Of a stretch of 5,042 nucleotides of DNA, positions 1 through 4,400 are shown one piece after another; positions within the stretch are counted from its first letter, which is position 1; each line of letters starts with the position of its first letter. Location: the NCBI GenBank assembly GCA_003136335.1, contig PLEA01000328.1, forward strand, positions 426 to 5,467, read 5' to 3'. Below the pieces are notes generated by a model. That model was not told the origin of the DNA and made no database searches. It was given only the letters and a program-made list of their open reading frames with translations. Source of the stretch: Acidobacteriaceae bacterium. Lineage in GTDB: Bacteria > Acidobacteriota > Terriglobia > Terriglobales > SbA1. The translations under genes and the position numbers were made by a program.

Positions 1-153
1 TTTGTGGAAGAACTCGACTGGCGCCGGCAATTGGAGCACCGGATGCTCGAACCTAGGATGCTGGAACCCAGGACGCCGGAACCTAGGACAATAGAGCAGG
101 GCACGCAGACGATCAGAACTGCGGACCACGGCGGAAACCCCACAGAAGACTGA
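1..153 (+). CDS. C-terminal end of an unidentified protein with a five-residue repeat
   Basis: This is an open frame entering from the left edge, giving 50 residues before a TGA at 151-153. It is the only plus-strand frame without a stop across this stretch. The visible part is highly charged and polar (it begins FVEELDWRRQLEHRML) and has no membrane segment or motif I recognise. Residues 14-33 form a degenerate tandem repeat of the pattern R-(M/T)-(L/P/I)-E-(P/Q), encoded by 15-bp DNA units. The rest of the tail (GTQTIRTADHGG and on) looks disordered. It probably belongs to a larger gene upstream whose function cannot be judged from the tail. The 126-bp gap and the promoter-like site after it suggest that the next gene is transcribed separately. 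The call as coding rests on the open frame and on the repeat length being a multiple of three; non-coding repeat DNA remains possible. Confidence 0.5.
   Translation, partial: FVEELDWRRQLEHRMLEPRMLEPRTPEPRTIEQGTQTIRTADHGGNPTED
36..95 (+). repeat. Degenerate 15-bp tandem repeat, about four units
   Basis: Units lie at 36-50, 51-65, 66-80 and 81-95. The unit at 51-65 reads ACCTAGGATGCTGGA and the next reads ACCCAGGACGCCGGA; they match at 12 of 15 positions and all three differences are T/C transitions. The fourth unit matches the second at 11 of 15 and the first at about 10 of 15. In the frame of the partial gene each unit encodes five residues (RMLEP, RMLEP, RTPEP, RTIEQ), so gain or loss of a unit would keep the reading frame. 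Confidence 0.7.
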
Positions 154-202
154 GGTTGCGTTAGGGTAGCGGACGCTTCCAATGGTTCAAATGGGGCGGC
201 CA

Positions 203-231
203 TTGCGGGATTTGGGCCGTGCCGCTAAAAT
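203..231 (+). promoter_or_regulatory. Candidate sigma-70-type promoter for the RsbW-like gene
   Basis: TTGCGG at 203-208 (3 of 6 to the consensus -35) and TAAAAT at 226-231 (5 of 6 to the -10) are separated by exactly 17 bp. A start near 238 would give a leader of about 40 nt before the ATG at 280. It sits in the only sizeable gap before that gene. It is a match by eye, and the -35 box is weak. Confidence 0.4.
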
Positions 232-279
232 CGAAACAAGCCGCGCCCCACGGGCAGACATAGGACGAGCGATCCAACC

Positions 280-741
280 ATGGAATCTGGGACTTCTTCC
301 GAGGAACACTTCCCGGCGCACGACTTCGATCCAGAAAAACTGAGCCTGCGGGTGCGAATCACGCTTGCGGCCGACCGGAAGTCCGTGGACCCGGTCGTGG
401 CGCAAGTGATGCGGGCGGTCCGCGACATGAAATGCGTCGACGGTAAGGAGGATGCTATTGAACTCGCCTTGCAAGAGGCGCTGGCCAATGCCGTGATTCA
501 TGGCGCCAAGGAAGATCCGAGCAAAATCGTGGAGTGCGTGGTGGCTTGTGACGAGCAACGGGGCATTCTCATCATCGTGCGTGATCCCGGGCCGGGGTTC
601 GATCCCCAGGCGATTCCCAGTTGCACCATGGGCGAGAATCTCTACTCCAATCACGGCCGCGGAATTTTTCTCATCAATCAACTGATGGATGAGGTGAAGT
701 TCTATAAGAACGGCACCGAGATTCACATGGTGAAGCGATAG
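280..741 (+). CDS. RsbW-like anti-sigma factor / serine-protein kinase (GHKL ATP-binding)
   Basis: This encodes a 153-residue cytoplasmic protein with a single HATPase_c_2 (GHKL) domain. The N box is at residues 61-75 (ELALQEALANAVIHG, with E66 and N70). The G1 box is RDPGPGFDP at 101-109, the G2 region is NHGRGIFLI at 124-132, and G145-T146 near the C-terminus fits the last ATP-contact motif. Family members bind a sigma factor and phosphorylate a STAS-domain antagonist (RsbV or SpoIIAA type) on serine, controlling a stress or developmental regulon. Length fits the family, with about 20 extra polar residues at the N-terminus. ATG 280 is the first start codon after the in-frame stop at 226-228; AGGA at 262-265 is a rather distant, weak ribosome site. 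No STAS antagonist or sigma factor gene is in the window, so its partner is unknown. Some such proteins are modules of other switches, so the exact role is inferred. Confidence 0.85.
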   Translation: MESGTSSEEHFPAHDFDPEKLSLRVRITLAADRKSVDPVVAQVMRAVRDMKCVDGKEDAIELALQEALANAVIHGAKEDPSKIVECVVACDEQRGILIIVRDPGPGFDPQAIPSCTMGENLYSNHGRGIFLINQLMDEVKFYKNGTEIHMVKR

Positions 742-790
742 GTTTCTCCGCGTCGGCGCGCCCGGTGTGCTGCACGCGAACTCTGAGGCG

Positions 791-795
791 AAGGA
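791..795 (+). promoter_or_regulatory. Ribosome binding site of the pilin gene (decides the start)
   Basis: AAGGA lies 8 nt upstream of the ATG at 804, an ideal spacing. It selects this ATG over the in-frame GTG at 765, which would put 13 extra residues (including CC and RRR) in front of a short class III signal peptide. Confidence 0.75.
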
Positions 796-803
796 CAATT
801 TCG

Positions 804-1292
804 ATGCGGAAGCAAAAGGGTTTCTCGCTCATCGAGCTTTTGATTGTGGTCGCGATCATTCTGATCATCGCGGCGATCGCAATCCCCAACTTGCTGCGCG
901 CCAAGATGGCCGCCAACGAGTCTTCCGCCGTGGGCTCCATCCGCACCATCAACACCGCCGAGATCACCTATAGTTCCTCTTATCCGAGCGTCGGCTATGC
1001 CGCGACTTTGGCCAACCTGGGGGGAGCGTCTCCTTGCACTCCCGGTCAAGCTACTGGGTGCCTGATCGACAGTGTGTTGGCGGGCGGCAACAAGAGCGGC
1101 TATAACTTCACTGCCGTTGGCGCGGGAGGTCCTCCGGCCACGCAATATTATGCGACGGGAGTTCCGGTCACGCTCAACCAGACGGGTATCCGCAGCTTCT
1201 GCTCGTTCGAGGATGCCGTGATTCGCGTGGACCCCACCGGCGCGGCGATGGCGAGCGAAGCCGCTTGCCAGGCGCTACTGCCGCTCCCCTAG
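804..1292 (+). CDS. Type IV prepilin-like protein (prepilin-type N-terminal cleavage/methylation domain)
   Basis: This encodes a 162-residue precursor. The N-terminus MRKQKG followed by FSLIELLIVVAIILIIAAIAIPNLL is a textbook class III signal peptide. The prepilin peptidase (PilD) would cut after G6, F7 would become the N-methylated first residue, and E11 is the conserved Glu at mature position 5. The hydrophobic helix spans about residues 7-30 and would anchor the subunit in the inner membrane before assembly into a pilus or pseudopilus. The rest is a small globular domain rich in Gly, Ala, Ser and Thr, with four cysteines (C78, C86, C133, C155) that could form two disulfides in the periplasm. 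The start at ATG 804 is fixed by AAGGA 8 nt upstream. It lies 62 bp after the RsbW-like gene on the same strand; no pilus assembly gene (ATPase, platform protein, peptidase) is in the window. Major pilin, minor pilin and type II secretion pseudopilin cannot be told apart from this sequence alone. Confidence 0.9.
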   Translation: MRKQKGFSLIELLIVVAIILIIAAIAIPNLLRAKMAANESSAVGSIRTINTAEITYSSSYPSVGYAATLANLGGASPCTPGQATGCLIDSVLAGGNKSGYNFTAVGAGGPPATQYYATGVPVTLNQTGIRSFCSFEDAVIRVDPTGAAMASEAACQALLPLP

Positions 1293-1389
1293 GTTTTGTT
1301 TGCTCGCACGCTTTCCAGGTTCGCATCCTATTTTTTGCGGGAGTAGTCCGTCGCGCGCTCCGCCCCTCGCCGGGTGATAACCTTGCTGT

Positions 1390-2067
1390 ATGCCTCACGA
1401 TCCTGGTATACCCGCATCTCCCAAACCTGCTCGATCCCGCGCGGCGGTGGTATTTGCTCTCGTGCTCGGACTGTTCCTGGGTGTGATTTTTGTCGGTTCA
1501 ATCGGATGGCTGATGCTCTCGCGAAATTCGGGGCGAGCCCTGTTGAGCCATATGTGGACGGCAGTGACGGGCAGAACCCTCAGTATCGATGTAAGCCAGC
1601 CCACTGTGGTCGATCGTATTCAGCGACTGCAGCGGCTGGAGACGGTGGTTTATACCATGGACAAGATCGTGGCCGGCGCGAAAGAAAGCTCCATCTTTCC
1701 GGATTTTCTGGCCGGCGATCGCCTCTTGATGCTGGTGCACGGCGAAGTTGTCGCCGGAGTTGATTTCTCGAGTCTGAAGCCGGGTGACGTTAGAGTAGAA
1801 GGCAAGCAGGTTCGCTTGCATCTCCCGGCACCGCAGGTTTTCAGCACTCGCATCGACAGCGCGAAGACGCGGGTATACTCCAGGCAAACTGGGCTGCTGG
1901 TCTCCACGGATCCCAATCTGGAAACGCAAGTGCGCCAGGAGGCAGAACGTCAACTGCAAGAGGCCGCCATGGCCGAAGGCATTTTGCGAACCGCGCAGCA
2001 GAATGGGATTTCGACGATCACCAGCCTGTTACAGGGTTTGGGATTCGAGAAGATTGACTTCGAGTAA
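1390..2067 (+). CDS. Membrane-anchored DUF4230 family protein
   Basis: This encodes 225 residues. After a short proline-rich, basic N-terminus, residues 18-43 form one transmembrane helix, so most of the protein probably faces the periplasm or cell surface. Residues about 72-222 resemble DUF4230: TVVDRIQRLQRLETVVYTMDK, then LLMLVHGEVVAGVDFSSLKPGDV with a basic strand (KQVRLHLPAPQVF), an R-I-D-S-A-K-T-R-V-Y segment, and a C-terminal helix rich in Ala, Gln and Glu (about 177-204) followed by ISTITSLLQGLGFEKIDF. That order (LETVVYT, AGVDFS, LPAPQV, Ala-rich helix) is typical of the family as I recall it. No enzymatic residues are evident and the family has no assigned function that I know of. 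ATG 1390 is the first start after an in-frame TAA at 1378-1380; only a weak GGGTGA at 1372-1377 precedes it. It ends 8 bp before the stop of the convergent phosphoesterase gene. Confidence 0.82.
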   Translation: MPHDPGIPASPKPARSRAAVVFALVLGLFLGVIFVGSIGWLMLSRNSGRALLSHMWTAVTGRTLSIDVSQPTVVDRIQRLQRLETVVYTMDKIVAGAKESSIFPDFLAGDRLLMLVHGEVVAGVDFSSLKPGDVRVEGKQVRLHLPAPQVFSTRIDSAKTRVYSRQTGLLVSTDPNLETQVRQEAERQLQEAAMAEGILRTAQQNGISTITSLLQGLGFEKIDFE

Positions 2068-2075
2068 ATAGGATT

Positions 2076-3197
2076 TCATAAACTGGCGAACTCGAGCATC
2101 ACAATCTCGGGATTCGATCCCAGGCGCAGTGGTGGTCCCCACGTTCCTGCGCCGCTCGAAGTGAAAACCTGCATCTTCCCGATCCGGCTTAAGCCGTACA
2201 CAAATTGGCGGTAAATCCGTCGCGCCATCCAGCTCCAAGGGATGAACTGTCCAAGGTGAGTATGCCCGGACAGCTGTAGAGAAACGCCCGCAGCCTCCGC
2301 GATTTCCGGGCGGTCGGGAGCATGCGTCAACAGGATGCTGGCGCGGTCGCGATCCAAGCCGACGCCGCGCAAGACCGACGCAAAGTGCCCGTCTTGCGCC
2401 GCATTCCGGTACGGAACACCAATAATCTGCAAACCCTCCACTTCCACCTTCTCATTGCTGAGCACGCGCACTCCCGCGGCCGCAATGGCACCCAGATATT
2501 TGCTGTCGTCGCCAAATTGCTCGTGATTGCCCGCGACAAAATATACGCCTTGTGGTGCCGTCAACTTATTCAATGGCTCCGCCGCTTGCCCAGCGTCAAT
2601 GGCCGTGCCGTCGTATAAATCGCCGGCAATAAAGATCGCGTCCGGCTTTTCCCTCAAAATCTTCGCAACCAAGCGCCGCAGAAACCTGCCGTTTCGCACG
2701 TGCCCCAGGTGCACATCGCTGATCAGCGCCGCTCTTCGCCCGCGCCACGCGGCCGGCAGGTTGGCGAGCCGCACCGTGGTGCGCGTGATTCGCGTCCAGC
2801 TTGCATTGAAGACTGCGTAGAATCCGGCCACGAGAGCCGCAGCAAACAGAAATTCAACCATCCGATGAAAGTCCAACTCGCGCCCACCCAGCCGCGAGAT
2901 TGCGAAGATTGTCCAACCGGAAACCGCCGCGAGGAACAGGAAGGTCAGAAGACCCAGCCAAACCGCAGCGACCCGATAAAACGCGCGCAGCGCAGCATTG
3001 GTATAGCGAAAGGCGAGCAGCGAAGCAGCCACAAAGCTCACCGATAAAAGTCCGAAGAGGAGTTTCGTCCACAGCGCACGAGGAGGATCGCTGCCCGCGG
3101 CGGAAAACGTCCACGTCTTATAGAGTAAAAAATGGATCAACAAAAGGATGGACTGGAGAATTACGATGAAGCCGATCAGCCGTTTTCGTATCCGCAT
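2076..3197 (-). CDS. Membrane-anchored metallophosphoesterase (YkuE/YaeI-like, calcineurin-like fold)
   Basis: This encodes 373 residues. The N-terminal third has four likely transmembrane helices (about residues 8-26, 45-63, 76-100 and 112-132), followed by a calcineurin-like catalytic domain from about residue 150 to the end. All dinuclear-metal motifs are present in order: SDVHLG (D161, H163), GDLYDG (D193), GNHE (N224, H225), LTHAPD (H292) and SGHTHLGQ (H312, H314). The catalytic part resembles the YkuE/YaeI branch, some of which act on lipid-linked phosphates or pyrophosphates at the membrane; the substrate here cannot be read from the sequence. The start is ATG 3197, with GGAGAA (plus-strand 3209-3214) 11 nt upstream. 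The gene is divergent from the DNA glycosylase and convergent with the DUF4230 gene. The catalytic core appears complete; the multi-helix N-terminus is longer than the single anchor of the shortest relatives. Confidence 0.92.
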   Translation of the reverse strand: MRIRKRLIGFIVILQSILLLIHFLLYKTWTFSAAGSDPPRALWTKLLFGLLSVSFVAASLLAFRYTNAALRAFYRVAAVWLGLLTFLFLAAVSGWTIFAISRLGGRELDFHRMVEFLFAAALVAGFYAVFNASWTRITRTTVRLANLPAAWRGRRAALISDVHLGHVRNGRFLRRLVAKILREKPDAIFIAGDLYDGTAIDAGQAAEPLNKLTAPQGVYFVAGNHEQFGDDSKYLGAIAAAGVRVLSNEKVEVEGLQIIGVPYRNAAQDGHFASVLRGVGLDRDRASILLTHAPDRPEIAEAAGVSLQLSGHTHLGQFIPWSWMARRIYRQFVYGLSRIGKMQVFTSSGAGTWGPPLRLGSNPEIVMLEFASL

Positions 3198-3208
3198 AGT
3201 GCATTAGA

Positions 3209-3214
3209 TTCTCC
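3209..3214 (-). promoter_or_regulatory. Ribosome binding site of the metallophosphoesterase gene
   Basis: Read on the minus strand this is GGAGAA, 11 nt before the ATG at 3197. An ATG slightly further upstream (plus-strand CAT at 3202-3204) is out of frame, so the site supports the annotated start. Confidence 0.5.
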
Positions 3215-3259
3215 AAACGGAAATTCGATTGTCCGAAGGATGCAGAAAAAGTCGGCTTA

Positions 3260-3272
3260 CGGTTTTCAACCG
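3260..3272. repeat. Short perfect inverted repeat in the divergent intergenic region
   Basis: CGGTT at 3260-3264 and AACCG at 3268-3272 are perfect complements around a 3-nt centre. It lies about 63 bp from the phosphoesterase ATG and 80 bp from the glycosylase ATG. The location suits an operator, but a 5-bp arm can occur by chance. Confidence 0.35.
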
Positions 3273-3351
3273 AATGGCCAATCATCCTCGCTAGTTCAGG
3301 CGGTCACGGCGCAGTTGCCAAAGTGGGGATACGACGTGCAATCTGGTATTC

Positions 3352-4251
3352 ATGCCGGAATTGCCGGATATTGCCGCTTATATTAGCGCGCTCGAACCAC
3401 GCATAGTCGGTCGGCCGTTGGAGCGCATAAGGCTTAACAGCGCCTTTCTGCTGCGAACCGCGCAACCGCCGCTGGCGAGTGTGGAGGGTCGGGTGGTCTG
3501 CGAGCTGCGGCGAATTGGTAAGCGCATTGTGATCGGATTAGAGAAGGACCTGTGGCTGGCGCTGCATTTGATGATTGCCGGACGTTTGCACTGGCGGGAG
3601 CCGCAAGCCAAGCTGGCCGGTCGCCGGAGTCTGGCAGCCTTCGATTTTCCCAACGGTTCTCTGGTTCTTACCGAAGCCGGCACAAAACATCGCGCCTCGT
3701 TGCACGTACTGCAGGGTGAGGAGAGCCTGCGTTCCATGGATCCTGGAGGAATCGACATCTTCTCCAGCGATCTTAATTTGTTCCGCGCTACGCTCGCGAC
3801 AGAAAACCATACGCTCAAGCGGGCGCTTACCGATCCTCGCCTGGTGAGTGGTATCGGCAATGCCTATTCGGATGAGATCCTGCACGCGGCGCAACTGTCG
3901 CCAATCACGCTCACGCAAAAACTGGAAGCGCACGAGTGGGAGAGATTATTCGCTGCCACTCGGCACACCCTCGAATACTGGATGGAGGGACTCCGCGCTG
4001 AAGCGAAGGCCGACTTTCCGGAAAAGGTCACTGCGTTTCGCAAGGGGATGGCGGTTCATGGGCGCTATGGCGAGCCGTGCCCGCGATGCGGCGACAAAGT
4101 TTTGCGGATTCGTTATGCGAACAAAGAAACGAACTACTGCGCGCGCTGCCAGACGGGTGGAAAAGTTCTGGCGGATCGGAGTTTGTCTCGGCTACTGGGA
4201 TCGGACTGGCCGCGAACGCTGGAGGAGTTGGAAGCACTAAAGCGACGCTGA
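3352..4251 (+). CDS. mutM: Fpg/Nei-family DNA glycosylase with AP-lyase signature, variant of MutM
   Basis: This encodes 299 residues of a base-excision-repair enzyme that would remove oxidised bases and nick the abasic site. The N-terminus MPELPD supplies the Schiff-base nucleophile P2 and catalytic E3; GKR gives K57, matching the conserved lysine of MutM. The helix-two-turn-helix is at about 156-184 (LKRALTD, then GIGNAYSDEIL with N170). A C-terminal zinc finger has C243-x2-C246-x16-C263-x2-C266. The differences are notable. The usual DPRRFG loop is replaced by TEAGTKHRASLHVL (107-120), HLGMSG reads HLMIAG (72-77), the zinc-finger arginine five residues before the third cysteine is K258, and 33 residues follow the last cysteine (ending in a WPRTLEELE-type tail). 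I infer a divergent Fpg subgroup whose lesion preference may differ from 8-oxoguanine; the gene symbol is given at family level. The start is set by the obligatory MPE N-terminus. No Shine-Dalgarno sequence is visible before it. The gene is divergent from the phosphoesterase. Confidence 0.9.
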   Translation: MPELPDIAAYISALEPRIVGRPLERIRLNSAFLLRTAQPPLASVEGRVVCELRRIGKRIVIGLEKDLWLALHLMIAGRLHWREPQAKLAGRRSLAAFDFPNGSLVLTEAGTKHRASLHVLQGEESLRSMDPGGIDIFSSDLNLFRATLATENHTLKRALTDPRLVSGIGNAYSDEILHAAQLSPITLTQKLEAHEWERLFAATRHTLEYWMEGLRAEAKADFPEKVTAFRKGMAVHGRYGEPCPRCGDKVLRIRYANKETNYCARCQTGGKVLADRSLSRLLGSDWPRTLEELEALKRR

Positions 4252-4261
4252 AGAGGCAAGG

Positions 4262-4292
4262 CTTCAGGCTCTCGGCTTCCGGAAGTCTGAAG
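4262..4292. repeat. Nested palindromes just after the glycosylase gene
   Basis: CTTCAG at 4262-4267 pairs with CTGAAG at 4287-4292, and the interval contains the perfect 10-bp palindrome CTTCCGGAAG at 4276-4285. The pair begins 11 nt after the glycosylase stop and could fold in the transcript as a 3'-end hairpin. No T-run follows, so it is not a standard Rho-independent terminator. Confidence 0.35.
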
Positions 4293-4347
4293 AGCGTTCG
4301 AACCGAAAGGTGAACTGCGGACGTTGGCAGTGCGTCTTGCTCCCGGG

Positions 4348-4398
4348 AAAAACCAAAGGTCCCTCGCCTTGCTCGGGATGAGAGTCGCTTTAGCTCTC
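4348..4398 (-). terminator. Possible terminator of the sigma-54 regulator gene
   Basis: Reading the minus strand downstream of the regulator stop (4401-4403), GAGAG at 4398-4394 pairs with CTCTC at 4384-4380. An imperfect TCCC/GGGA hairpin (4378-4360) follows, then the T-rich tract TTTGGTTTTT (4357-4348). The order, hairpin then T-tract, is right for Rho-independent termination, but the stems are short and interrupted. The second hairpin (plus-strand GGTCCCTCGCCTTGCTCGGG) also looks like a possible dispersed intergenic element. Confidence 0.3.
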
Positions 4399-4400
4399 GG

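Larger units (their letters stand above)
3198..3351. promoter_or_regulatory. Divergent intergenic region between the phosphoesterase and glycosylase genes
   Basis: These 154 bp must hold the promoters of both divergent genes. I could not place a convincing -35/-10 pair on either strand. The clearest structure is a perfect inverted repeat at 3260-3272 (CGGTT, three bases, AACCG), next to the short palindrome TGGCCA at 3275-3280; either could be a regulator site. On the minus strand TTGAAA, overlapping the repeat, could serve as a -35 box but no good -10 follows at the right distance. Confidence 0.4.

Noticed and set aside
187..798. Long minus-strand open frame (203 codons) opposite the RsbW-like gene
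   Set aside because: It is antisense to a gene with clear GHKL motifs, its product shows no recognisable domain, and GC-rich coding DNA commonly leaves such shadow frames.
765..803. In-frame GTG at 765 as an earlier pilin start
   Set aside because: It would add an arginine- and cysteine-rich stretch before the short prepilin leader; the ATG at 804 has AAGGA at ideal spacing and gives a standard MRKQKG leader.
723..1145. Minus-strand open frame opposite the pilin gene
   Set aside because: Low-complexity, Arg/Ala/Gly-rich product opposite a well-supported gene; no motif.
1337..1363. Possible hairpin GCGG(G)AG / CTCCGC after the pilin gene as a terminator
   Set aside because: The stem is bulged, the loop is long and no T-run follows; the T-run at 1330-1336 precedes it.
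1498..1959. Minus-strand open frame (153 codons) opposite the DUF4230 gene
   Set aside because: No recognisable motif, and it lies wholly inside a convincing coding region.
3315..3350. TTGCCA at 3315 with a later AT-containing stretch as a glycosylase promoter
   Set aside because: The hexamer at 17 bp spacing (GCAATC) is a poor -10 and the better-looking GGTATT is about 24 bp away.
3132..3386. Plus-strand open frame spanning the divergent intergenic region
   Set aside because: It overlaps the start of the phosphoesterase on one side and of the glycosylase on the other, has no ribosome site of note, and its product is polar with no domain.
3378..3933. Minus-strand open frames (160 and 131 codons) opposite the glycosylase
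   Set aside because: Arg/Ser-rich shadow translations of a gene with intact catalytic motifs.
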